DNA of 6,615 bases, taken from contig CALAEY010000130.1 in the NCBI GenBank assembly GCA_937891085.1, positions 1-6,615 on the forward strand. Reading direction: 5' to 3'. Position 1 is the stretch's first letter. The number at the start of each line of letters is the position of its first letter. Made by a program: the position numbers and the translations under genes. The stretch is from an uncultured Prevotellaceae bacterium (GTDB lineage Bacteria > Bacteroidota > Bacteroidia > Bacteroidales > Bacteroidaceae). The notes beneath the pieces were generated by a model, which was given only the letters and a program-made list of their open reading frames with translations, was not told where the DNA came from and did not search any database. This document shows positions 1-5,828 of the stretch, one piece after another.

Positions 1-248
1 ATATTTGGAGTATTCCACTGGGAGGAAAGATGTCCTCAGAGGACTGAGTAGTTACATCGAATCATTAACATTTGTACTTCTCGCATGGCATTATTCCGCC
101 TCTGTTATTAGCAATCAAACAGCATTTCACCATTCATGAGGTTTATCCAAATGTTATGAGTTTGTCTCAATCTGAAACTGAAATTTGGTCACTACACCTG
201 TCTGCGCATAAAGAAAATGTCAAGATTGGCAGTTTTTTAATGTAAAAC
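1..248. other. Left-edge region without a convincing gene
   Basis: No supported gene is seen here. One forward frame is open from position 2 to a TGA at 137-139 (45 codons, ending in NQTAFHHS) and could be the tail of a gene that begins outside the window, but it has no recognisable motif. A 29-codon reading frame at 156-245 has no start signal and no recognisable family. A short perfect palindrome, GTCCTC-A-GAGGAC, sits at 32-44. It has no T-tract and no clear role. The region becomes AT-rich toward the promoter that follows. Confidence 0.4.
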
Positions 249-279
249 TTGTGTAGTAGAATAAAAAACGTTATCTTTG
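249..279 (+). promoter_or_regulatory. Bacteroidales-type promoter of the ATPase gene
   Basis: A perfect -7 box, TATCTTTG (272-279, consensus TAnnTTTG), lies 20 bp downstream of a TTG (249-251) that fits the -33 element. This matches the established promoter form of Bacteroides. Transcription would start near 283-286, giving a leader of about 40 nt before the ATG at 324. Confidence 0.65.
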
Positions 280-291
280 CATTGTAAAAAG

Positions 292-307
292 TTGCCAATG
301 CTGGCAA
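292..307 (+). promoter_or_regulatory. Leader hairpin or operator before the ATPase gene
   Basis: A perfect dyad, TTGCCA-ATGC-TGGCAA, lies just after the predicted transcription start and 16 bp before the ATG. The motif ATTGGCA also occurs upstream at 225-231, inverted relative to TGCCAAT at 293-299, so the same 7-mer brackets the promoter. It could be an operator or a short mRNA hairpin; the sequence does not decide between them. There is no T-tract, so it is not a terminator. Confidence 0.4.
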
Positions 308-323
308 AAATATAATATAAGCG

Positions 324-1577
324 ATGGAGATAAAAAGAGACAGGTATCTAAAGCTGTTGATAGAAAGCCGTCAGAATGGCTTTATCAAGGTGGTAACAGG
401 AATCCGCAGATGTGGCAAGTCATATCTGCTGAACGTCTTGTTCTATCACTACCTATTAGATAATGGGGTGACTGATGACCACATCATCCGCATAGACCTT
501 GAAGACCGCATGAACAAGGAACTGAGGAATCCAGACACTATGCTTCACTATGTTCATGACAGGATCAAAGACAACGACCTTTATTATATCATCATTGATG
601 AGGTGCAATTGATGGATGAGTTTGTGGATGTATTGAACAGTTTCCGTCATATTGATAATGCCGACACATACGTGACTGGCAGTAACTCTCACTTCCTATC
701 ATCTGATATTCCTACTGAGTTCCGTGGCCGAGGTGAAACCATACATGTGAATCCTTTATCTTTTGCCGAGTTCTATTCTGCTGTGGGAGGCGACAAACAA
801 GACGCATGGCGCGAATATTACACATATGGAGGTTTGCCTCTTGTTCAGTCATTCGAAACAGAGCAGAAGAAGATTGGTTATTTGAAGAACTTGTTTGAGA
901 CTGTTTATTTGGCAGATATCATTGAGAGGCATAGAGTACAAAACGAGAATGAAATGCGTGAACTGGTGCTCATCATGGCATCATCCATCGGCTCCCCATG
1001 CAATCCAACAAAACTTTCAAACACTTTCAAAAGTGTAAAGAATGTAAATATCACAAACAAGACTATTGGAAATTACCTTACCTATCTGATGGAATCGTTC
1101 CTGCTGAACAAAGCCATACGTTATGATATAAAAGGTAAGAAGTACATCAATACGCTCACCAAATACTATTTCTCTGATATAGGTTTGAGAAATGCCATCC
1201 TGGATATGCGCCAACAGGAAGAGACGCATATTATGGAGAACATCATCTACAACGAACTTATCACACGTGGCTATAGCGTAGACGTTGGGATGGTAGAGAT
1301 AAAGAAGCAAGACAAAGATGGTAAGTGGGTTCGCATCCAACTTGAGGTGGACTTCATCGCCAGTCTCGGCAGTAAGAAATACTACGTACAATCTGCTTTG
1401 TCCATTCCAAACAGAGAGAAAGAAATCCAAGAGTCACGCTCGCTGATGAACATCGATGATTCTTTCAAAAAGCTAATTGTTGTAAAAGACAACATCATGC
1501 CTCGTCGCAATGAAGAAGGAATACTTAAAATCGGTCTATTCGACTTCTTACTCAAAGAGGACAGTTTGGATTTATAA
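324..1577 (+). CDS. AAA+ ATPase with C-terminal DUF4143 domain
   Basis: This 417-residue protein is a P-loop ATPase of the type paired with DUF4143, common in Bacteroidales and often present in several copies per genome. Walker A is GIRRCGKS (residues 26-33, the typical GxRRxGKS form). Walker B is YYIIIDEVQ (about 87-95). A sensor-like TGSNS follows at 118-122. The segment around 134-150 (FRGRGETIHVNPLSFAEF) is characteristic of the family. The C-terminal part holds LEVDFI (340-345) and YYVQSALSI (353-361), which in relatives form a nuclease-like fold; catalytic activity has not been shown for the family and is not claimed here. The cellular role of these ATPases is unknown. Length is normal and the frame is intact. 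It has its own promoter (249-279), and the next gene is 383 bp away across a repeat region, so it is probably monocistronic. The start was chosen because ATG 324 precedes the P-loop at the usual distance and follows the promoter. Confidence 0.9.
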   Translation: MEIKRDRYLKLLIESRQNGFIKVVTGIRRCGKSYLLNVLFYHYLLDNGVTDDHIIRIDLEDRMNKELRNPDTMLHYVHDRIKDNDLYYIIIDEVQLMDEFVDVLNSFRHIDNADTYVTGSNSHFLSSDIPTEFRGRGETIHVNPLSFAEFYSAVGGDKQDAWREYYTYGGLPLVQSFETEQKKIGYLKNLFETVYLADIIERHRVQNENEMRELVLIMASSIGSPCNPTKLSNTFKSVKNVNITNKTIGNYLTYLMESFLLNKAIRYDIKGKKYINTLTKYYFSDIGLRNAILDMRQQEETHIMENIIYNELITRGYSVDVGMVEIKKQDKDGKWVRIQLEVDFIASLGSKKYYVQSALSIPNREKEIQESRSLMNIDDSFKKLIVVKDNIMPRRNEEGILKIGLFDFLLKEDSLDL

Positions 1578-1705
1578 TCATTTTGGGTTTTTATAATCAT
1601 AATGATTAATCAGTGAACACTAATTAAGTGTTAACGGCATCAAATGTAAGAAGATTTATCGAGATGTGCAAATGGATTATTTTACCGCAAATTAATTTTT
1701 AGTCT
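1578..1705. other. Intergenic AT-rich stretch after the ATPase
   Basis: No gene is seen. A weak dyad, AACACT-AATTA-AGTGTT, lies at 1616-1632 but has no following T-tract, so it is at best a poor terminator for the ATPase gene. The 9-mer TATAATCAT occurs twice close together just after the ATPase stop. I looked here for the missing signal peptide of the downstream TPR protein and found none. Confidence 0.4.
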
Positions 1706-1964
1706 TCACACTTCACGATTACCGTGTAGATGTCTGATAATCACACTATTACGTGCCGTGTTTTGCTTTTGAGACTTCACGAGACTTCACACAGACTTCA
1801 CGCTATTGATAGACAAGAGGCAATGATATTCATTGGTTATTTACAATTACGCAATTCGTAAGACTCATGTGAGGTCTCCGTGAAGTCTCGTGAAGTCTCA
1901 CGTACATAGTTGTCTTAGAAAACAATTGAAGAATATGCGGTATCTAAACAAGCGTGAAGTGTGA
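1706..1964. repeat. Concentric inverted-repeat structure (outer pair)
   Basis: The outer arms are a perfect 12-bp pair: TCACACTTCACG at 1706-1717 and CGTGAAGTGTGA at 1953-1964. An inner pair (1770-1801 with 1869-1900) has exactly the same centre, position 1835. The two 52-bp stretches between outer and inner arms are equal in length but show only background similarity. The layout resembles a miniature inverted-repeat element or a remodelled palindrome. No clear target-site duplication is visible (AGTCT on the left, TATCT on the right) and no transposase is present. The right end overlaps the GTG start of the TPR gene. Confidence 0.6.
1770..1900. repeat. Inner inverted repeat built of 10-bp tandem units
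   Basis: The left arm holds two exact tandem copies of GAGACTTCAC (1771-1790) and a third variant ending AGACTTCAC (1793-1801). The right arm holds the reverse complement, GTGAAGTCTC, twice (1880-1899), preceded by a variant GTGAGGTCT (1869-1877). The arms pair perfectly over 21 bp (1770-1790 with 1880-1900) and over 32 bp with three mismatches. The 67-bp loop (1802-1868) carries a separate palindrome, CAATGA-TAT-TCATTG, at 1821-1835. No TAnnTTTG promoter box was seen in the loop on either strand. Confidence 0.75.
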
Positions 1965-3523
1965 TATCTTGCCACCGCAGACCAGTGTATCCGCCCATCC
2001 TGTATGTGGTAGACAGCCTAACGTATGTAGCACCGCGACAAGCATTGCAAGTGTTGGATAGCATTGGTGAGGAGATGGCAGAGGCAGACAAACCAACCCG
2101 CATGTATTACCAACTTCTTTCAGTCAAGGCAAAGGATAAGGCGTATATTACTCATACTTCAGATAGTTTGATGCTCGCTCTTGTAGATCATTATGAACAT
2201 GGGGGCGACAAGCACCTGCTCCCCGAAGCCTACTACTATACTGGCAGCACATATCGCGACCTGAATGATGCCCCTCGTGCTTTGGAATACTACCAAAAGG
2301 CCCTCAGTTCCATGAAGGGAGAAGAGAATCTGCGGGTCAAGAGTCCTGTCTATGCCCAGATGGGGGATCTCTTCCGCCGTCAATACTTATATGACAACGC
2401 CTTGGCAGCCTACCAGAATGCCTACCGATGCGACAGCATGGCCAAGGACTCCGTGGGTCTGGTCTACGACCTTAGGGACATAGCCACTATGTATCGTCGG
2501 AAAAACGAGATAGACAGTGCCTTGGTTTATTTCCAGAAAGCTCGGATTATGGCAGAAAGCCAGAATAGCATTGCACTAAGCAACTTGGTGACCTCACAGA
2601 TTGCCAGTCTGCAAATCCGTCTTGGCGATTACTCAGCTGCCATGCAGAGCATCCAGCCATCACTGAAAAACGTAGACTCCACCAATCTGAGCAGCATCTA
2701 TTCCATCGTGTCAGACATCTACTTCAAGCAGGAACGCTATGACTCTGCCACCTATTATTATAAAGAGCTGCTGACTCAAGGCGACATCTATGCCCAGCGC
2801 CGTGCGCATGAACGGCTGGCCCACATTACCAATACATCACACCGCACAGATGAAGCGCACCAGCACTTGCTGCAATACGAACTCCTCAATGATTCCATTG
2901 AGCGTATCACCGCCACAGAGAGCATAGAGCAGATGAATGCCCTCTACAATTATGAACAGCAGGCCGTGAAAAATCTGCGCTTAGAAGCGAAGAGCCGGCA
3001 GCTCTATTACATCACTGCACTACTCTTCTGCTTGGCCATCATCTTGGTACTGAGTTTCATTATCTACCACCTACATGTGCAGAAGAAGAGAATACAAATG
3101 AAACAACTATACCAAGCGGTGACACAAGAAAATCAGACTTTCAAGCTTGAAGAAGAGGAACGAAACCGCTGGAAGAGCGAAGCTCCCAACCTCATAAAGA
3201 ATTCTGCGACCTATAAAAGCATAGAAGAACAGGCTCTTCATGCAAATAAGCTTCGCCCTGAAGACTGGACGGCGGTAGAAGAACTGCTGAATGAGGTCTA
3301 TCCCACATTTATACCCCATTTACGAACCTGCTGCAAGATGAGTGAGCGCGACTTTCATGCCTGTTGTTTGATAAAACTGAAGCTTTCAAACACTATGATT
3401 TGTATCCTTACCCCATTCAACTCTACCCAGTTATTGTCAAATATGTGCCGCAATCTGTATGTACGCATTCACGGCAAGAAAGGTTCTACTGAGGACTTTG
3501 CCAACTTTATAGATTCATTGTAA
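1961..3523 (+). CDS. TPR membrane regulator with C-terminal HTH, 5' end lost
   Basis: This is a Bacteroidetes-type regulator. It has TPR-like helical repeats (about residues 88-275), one membrane segment (about 349-370, ITALLFCLAIILVLSFII), a basic/coiled-coil linker (373-405) and a C-terminal helix-turn-helix-like region (about 459-508) centred on MSERDFHACCLIKLKLS, ending in the GKKGSTEDFANFI block. In relatives the TPR part is periplasmic and the C-terminus cytoplasmic, where it binds DNA. Such proteins normally begin with a signal peptide ending near a Cys. Here GTG 1961 gives M-I-S-C-H, an in-frame TGA lies just upstream at 1955-1957, and no frame upstream encodes a hydrophobic leader. 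The repeat structure ends at 1964, inside the start. The next in-frame ATGs are at residues 39 and 48. Without a leader the membrane topology would be compromised, so the gene may be a 5'-truncated pseudogene with an otherwise intact frame. Its probable targets are the paired sites at 3522 and 4202. The family call is firm; the start and functionality are not. Confidence 0.75.
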   Translation: MISCHRRPVYPPILYVVDSLTYVAPRQALQVLDSIGEEMAEADKPTRMYYQLLSVKAKDKAYITHTSDSLMLALVDHYEHGGDKHLLPEAYYYTGSTYRDLNDAPRALEYYQKALSSMKGEENLRVKSPVYAQMGDLFRRQYLYDNALAAYQNAYRCDSMAKDSVGLVYDLRDIATMYRRKNEIDSALVYFQKARIMAESQNSIALSNLVTSQIASLQIRLGDYSAAMQSIQPSLKNVDSTNLSSIYSIVSDIYFKQERYDSATYYYKELLTQGDIYAQRRAHERLAHITNTSHRTDEAHQHLLQYELLNDSIERITATESIEQMNALYNYEQQAVKNLRLEAKSRQLYYITALLFCLAIILVLSFIIYHLHVQKKRIQMKQLYQAVTQENQTFKLEEEERNRWKSEAPNLIKNSATYKSIEEQALHANKLRPEDWTAVEELLNEVYPTFIPHLRTCCKMSERDFHACCLIKLKLSNTMICILTPFNSTQLLSNMCRNLYVRIHGKKGSTEDFANFIDSL

Positions 3524-3582
3524 ATGTTTACTTTTTGTTACGTTCATTCTACTGCTTTTTCTATCTATTATAGCTATCTTTA
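3522..3582 (+). promoter_or_regulatory. Putative regulator site plus -7 box, module 1
   Basis: A 23-bp sequence (3522-3544, core GTTTACTTTTTGTTACG) overlaps the TPR gene's stop codon and recurs exactly at 4224-4246. It contains GTTTAC and GTTAC half-sites about 10 bp apart in direct orientation. TATCTTTA (3575-3582) is a near-consensus -7 box, 38 bp downstream of the second half-site. This places the half-sites near -59 to -44, a usual position for an activator. No good -33 TTTG is present, which fits activator dependence. The inferred binder is the adjacent TPR/HTH protein. Confidence 0.5.
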
Positions 3583-3599
3583 ACCTCAAAAGCAGAGAT

Positions 3600-4149
3600 A
3601 TGAAGAAAAAGAAGCATTGTTTAGGGATGGAAGGTGCCATGCGGCAAGCCATAAGCCTGTTCAAATAGTCTAGGCTGTCGAATGACCTAGCCCAGACACA
3701 AAGGGCAGAGCGGGCGTTGGAAAGCCTATTAAGCCAATTCGATGCAGGACTCAGCAAAGAGTGTGGCTGTCAAAGCAGGCATGAACTAGCTTCGCCCCGA
3801 CAGCGACGTACGTGCCATGGGGCATCTTTCAGTAGGCAGTATCTTCTTCGTGAACCATGACATCTACCTACATTGGGGGGGCAATGAGTGCTTCTATGGC
3901 TGGAGTCCTGAAGATTTCGAGCGCGTCAAGCGCATGGAAATCTTAGAGCTCCCCATAGCCCGAACATCTGGCAGTCTCTACCATCTCTTCCATGAGCGTG
4001 ACCAGATAGAAACTCCAGACGAACTAGCACGCAGTTACCGCAACCACAAAGCCCTGATAGACCTCTGTCATCTCAGCAAGTCAGAATTGGAATACCTTAT
4101 TATATATAGAGAAGGGATGTTCAGCTATATGAAGCAGTGGCAAATATAA
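3600..4149 (+). pseudogene. Degenerate gene of unknown family
   Basis: ATG 3600 lies about 14 nt after the predicted transcription start of module 1 and opens a frame beginning MKKKKHCLGMEGAMRQAISL. It is stopped by TAG at 3666-3668 but stays open beyond it with helical, protein-like content (LAQTQRAERALESLLSQFDA). The coding signal then moves to another frame between about 3755 and 3790, where a second TAG (3787-3789) interrupts it. It continues as LRPDSDVRAMGHLS and runs open to the TAA ending at 4149. An internal ATG (3817) could express 110 residues but has no promoter or ribosome-binding signal of its own. The C-terminal part is rich in aromatic residues, Cys and His (YLHWGGNECFYGWSP, then a helical end, LSKSELEYLIIYREGM). 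No signal peptide or membrane segment is seen. I do not recognise the family. Two stops plus a frameshift argue for decay rather than stop-codon recoding. Confidence 0.55.
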
Positions 4150-4201
4150 AAAATGCCTAAAGAAGTCAAGCCTAAAAACGCTTGATAATCACAAATGCTT
4201 A

Positions 4202-4244
4202 CGTAACAAAAAGGTAACAAAAAAAATGTTTACTTTTTGTTACG
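4202..4244. repeat. Operator-like inverted and tandem GTAACAAAAA repeats
   Basis: CGTAACAAAAAG (4202-4213) is a perfect 12-bp inverted partner of CTTTTTGTTACG (4233-4244), separated by 19 bp. In addition, GTAACAAAAAG (4203-4213) is followed at once by GTAACAAAAAA (4214-4224), a direct repeat with an 11-bp period, about one helix turn. On the other strand GTAAC is followed by GTAAAC 10 bp later. Two direct-repeat sites therefore face each other. The right-hand one belongs to the 23-bp sequence shared with 3522-3544. A regulator bound as a tandem dimer would fit this layout. It is not a terminator for the upstream remnant, since the arms are AT-rich and widely spaced. Confidence 0.55.
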
Positions 4245-4283
4245 TTTTTTATTCCTGTTTATTTATACTAACCTTTATCTTTG
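4224..4283 (+). promoter_or_regulatory. Putative regulator site plus -7 box, module 2
   Basis: The exact 23-bp copy (4224-4246) is followed by a perfect -7 box, TATCTTTG (4276-4283), 37 bp after the GTTAC half-site; module 1 has 38 bp. Between site and box both modules also share a CTG(C/T)TT stretch. No consensus -33 element is seen. Transcription would begin near 4287, leaving a leader of about 55 nt for the DUF3244-like gene. Confidence 0.6.
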
Positions 4284-4288
4284 TTGTC

Positions 4289-4320
4289 GTGCAAGCGCAC
4301 AAAACAATCTTTCATTGTTT
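4289..4320 (+). promoter_or_regulatory. Two adjacent leader hairpins before the DUF3244-like gene
   Basis: GTGC-AAGC-GCAC (4289-4300) would sit at the very 5' end of the mRNA, and AAACAAT-CTTTC-ATTGTTT (4302-4320) follows after one base. Both dyads are perfect. Placed at the transcript start, they could protect a highly expressed small mRNA from decay. This role is inferred; no known riboswitch is recognised. Confidence 0.4.
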
Positions 4321-4341
4321 AACATAAAAAATAATGTAAAT

Positions 4342-4695
4342 ATGAAGAAGACTTTTTTATTGATTTTTGGTTTAGTGCTCAGCTCTCTATGCTTTGCCAT
4401 CGAAGAGCCAGTAGATTTATCTGTCGATCCAGAAGAACAGGTAGGTAAGGGTCATCGCTCCATTGCCCAGCTTCCAGAGTTGACCTTTGAGGACAATTAC
4501 CTCTACGTCTATGCACCATATTACATAGACAGTATGACAGTGCTGGTGAAAGACGATACGGGCAGTGTGATTTACACTTACACTGCGGCAATGGCAGCAG
4601 GCAGGAATACCATCGTGCTGTCTGACACGGTGAGTGAAGAAAAGTACAGCGTAGAGCTACTATTTGGCAGCTGGCACCTCACAGGCTATTTCTAA
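4342..4695 (+). CDS. Small exported protein, DUF3244-like
   Basis: This is a 117-residue protein with a clear signal peptide (MKK, then a hydrophobic stretch to about residue 18, likely cut after CFA at 19). The mature part has an acidic start, then RSIAQLP (about 34-40). A compact beta pattern follows, with TVLVKDDTGSVIYTY (about 69-83) and the C-terminal SWHLTGYF. This is the layout of the DUF3244 family, small Bacteroidetes exported proteins with a beta-sandwich-like pattern and unknown function. ATG 4342 was chosen because it begins the signal peptide and follows an A-rich leader typical of the phylum; an upstream TTG in the same frame at 4237 lies before the predicted transcription start and is not used. 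The gene is under module 2, so it is the best candidate for an intact target of the upstream TPR regulator. Homologous pairings of TPR regulators with DUF3244 genes are from memory, not checked. Confidence 0.75.
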   Translation: MKKTFLLIFGLVLSSLCFAIEEPVDLSVDPEEQVGKGHRSIAQLPELTFEDNYLYVYAPYYIDSMTVLVKDDTGSVIYTYTAAMAAGRNTIVLSDTVSEEKYSVELLFGSWHLTGYF

Positions 4696-4703
4696 ACATT
4701 GAT

Positions 4704-4843
4704 GCATAATCATGCTGCCATGAAACACCTTTACATTTTCGACCTGCCAAGCAAATCTGCAAACAACGGAATTGGCACCTATATCAAGCAACTGGTGGAG
4801 ATGGTTCGTTCATGGAAGGATTTTCAGGTCAGCATGATTATGC
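4704..4843. repeat. 14-bp inverted repeat around the glycosyltransferase remnant
   Basis: GCATAATCATGCTG (4704-4717) is matched perfectly by its reverse complement CAGCATGATTATGC (4830-4843). Each copy is itself a small hairpin; the right one is a perfect CAGCAT-GATT-ATGCTG (4830-4845). The left copy ends 2 bp before the remnant's ATG, and the right copy lies within its reading frame, shortly before similarity to the family ends. The pair could mark a deletion junction, or be chance similarity of two self-complementary words. Confidence 0.5.
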
Positions 4844-4875
4844 TGCAGACCATTACAGAAATTATGTTGGTGTGA
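4720..4875 (+). pseudogene. N-terminal remnant of a Bacteroidetes glycosyltransferase
   Basis: A 51-codon frame begins 24 bp after the DUF3244-like stop, as expected for an operon partner. Its start, MKHLYIFDLPSKSANNGIGT, followed by YIKQLVEMV and FQVSMIML, resembles the first Rossmann strand, glycine loop and second strand of family 4-like glycosyltransferases. It is close to the Bacteroidetes group named TIGR04157, which accompanies radical-SAM peptide maturation genes. After about residue 42 the sequence ends in TITEIMLV and a TGA, with roughly 350 residues missing. No continuation was found downstream: the next gene starts at 4910 and is unrelated. I infer a deletion that left only the 5' stump. 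The short product is unlikely to be functional. The assignment rests on a recalled family pattern and is moderate. Confidence 0.5.
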
Positions 4876-4909
4876 ATTTATTAATATTAACCGCTAAATT
4901 TTATTTATC

Positions 4910-5728
4910 ATGAAAAGTAAATTGTTTTTTTTAGCAAGCCTTATTATAGGTTTAATGGTAACTTCCTGCCAGAGTAGCTTGGAAGAAGTGATTGACGAAA
5001 GCGCAGTTCAGGACGAACTGGCTACTACTCGTGCAGAAGATGAAGAATCTGAGAATGATCTATTAGCTGCTGAATTAAGAGCTCGATCTGTGGGACTGAC
5101 CATTACGGGGGATGACTACATTATATCAGGGACTCAGGAAGTAACTTTTCAGGCAGATTATTCGGGTTCTTTCTATGTAGACTGGGATTATAATACAAGT
5201 ATCTTGTACAGCACTGCTGGAGGGGATGGTATGAACAGCAAAACGATAAAACTCAAACTTGTATCATCAACAAACACCAATGACACTTATGTTCGTGTTT
5301 ATCTAAAATCAACATCTTCTGGATCCGTTCAATATGCTACTACAATATACATAGGCTGTAATGGACCACGTGCCAATACTTCAAGCTTGCGAGTAGTGCG
5401 TTCTTCTGACGGTGTTGAAGTTTACCCATCCTCTGTTGGCTTCAGCCCTAACACTTGGTACTATGCCTATTTCACTAATCCTTATGCCTCCAATATGACC
5501 TTGCAATGGATATTTGACCATGCTACTGTCCATAGTCAATATGGATATACTGCTTATTTCAAGACTGACGATACAGGATGGTCATTACTGACTATCAATG
5601 GTAAAATGCCTAGCTCTACTGTCTATAAATACATGATGGGAGTTACTCTCTATGAAGGATATGATAATAACAATGGCAATGAAGATGAAACTGTGGAGGA
5701 AAATACAGAGCAAGGTGGAGATGAGTAG
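4910..5728 (+). CDS. Lipoprotein with Ig-like beta domains, unknown function
   Basis: This is a 272-residue lipoprotein. The signal peptide runs to a lipobox VTSC with the acylated Cys at residue 20, so the mature protein is membrane-anchored. An acidic low-complexity linker follows (about 24-55). Two beta-rich, Ig-like stretches come next: about 60-150 (from GLTITGDDYIISGTQEVTF, ending TTIYIGCNGP) and about 155-245 (SLRVVRSSDGVEVYPSSVGF to YKYMMGVTLYEG). The tail (about 252-272) is Asn/Glu-rich and probably disordered. Similar Ig-like modules are common in surface and adhesive proteins of Bacteroidales; no catalytic motif is seen. ATG 4910 fits the signal peptide. No consensus promoter was found in the 214 bp upstream; TATGTTGG at 4863-4870 is only a weak -7 candidate. 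It precedes another lipoprotein gene and a TonB-dependent receptor, suggesting a shared surface role. The family is not recognised. Confidence 0.75.
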   Translation: MKSKLFFLASLIIGLMVTSCQSSLEEVIDESAVQDELATTRAEDEESENDLLAAELRARSVGLTITGDDYIISGTQEVTFQADYSGSFYVDWDYNTSILYSTAGGDGMNSKTIKLKLVSSTNTNDTYVRVYLKSTSSGSVQYATTIYIGCNGPRANTSSLRVVRSSDGVEVYPSSVGFSPNTWYYAYFTNPYASNMTLQWIFDHATVHSQYGYTAYFKTDDTGWSLLTINGKMPSSTVYKYMMGVTLYEGYDNNNGNEDETVEENTEQGGDE

Positions 5729-5789
5729 TTGTAACAGAATTTTAATGTTCTTTTTCTAAAAAAGCATTGGAATATGATATTTTTTCCCA

Positions 5790-5805
5790 TATACTTTGCA
5801 GTATA
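5790..5805 (+). other. Hairpin between the two lipoprotein genes
   Basis: A perfect dyad, TATACT-TTGC-AGTATA, lies in the 100-bp gap, 23 bp before the ATG at 5829. It contains CTTTG and so partly resembles a -7 box (TATACTTTG has one base too many between TA and TTTG). It may be an operator, a weak promoter or an mRNA processing site. The lack of a T-tract argues against a terminator. Confidence 0.3.
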
Positions 5806-5828
5806 CTAACCTTAAAACATATTGAATT

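Noticed and set aside
156..245. Short 29-codon frame upstream of the ATPase promoter
   Set aside because: No promoter, no ribosome-binding signal and no recognisable motif; the length is expected by chance.
1616..1632. Terminator after the ATPase gene
   Set aside because: The AACACT/AGTGTT dyad is weak, AT-rich and not followed by a T-tract.
1706..1964. A clean transposon insertion splitting the TPR gene's signal peptide
   Set aside because: The sequence left of 1706 encodes no hydrophobic leader in any forward frame and there is no convincing target-site duplication, so a simple insertion does not explain the missing 5' end.
3515..3757. Minus-strand 80-residue frame opposite the degenerate gene
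   Set aside because: No start signal or family pattern is seen, and it lies opposite the promoter module and coding remnant, so it looks like a chance open frame.
3666..3789. Recoding of TAG as an amino acid in the 3600-4149 gene
   Set aside because: Both interrupting stops are TAG, but a frameshift is also needed, and the neighbouring genes show no in-frame TAG, so decay is simpler.
4237..4341. N-terminal extension of the DUF3244-like protein from a TTG start
   Set aside because: It would begin before the predicted transcription start and bury a clear signal peptide at 4342 inside the protein.
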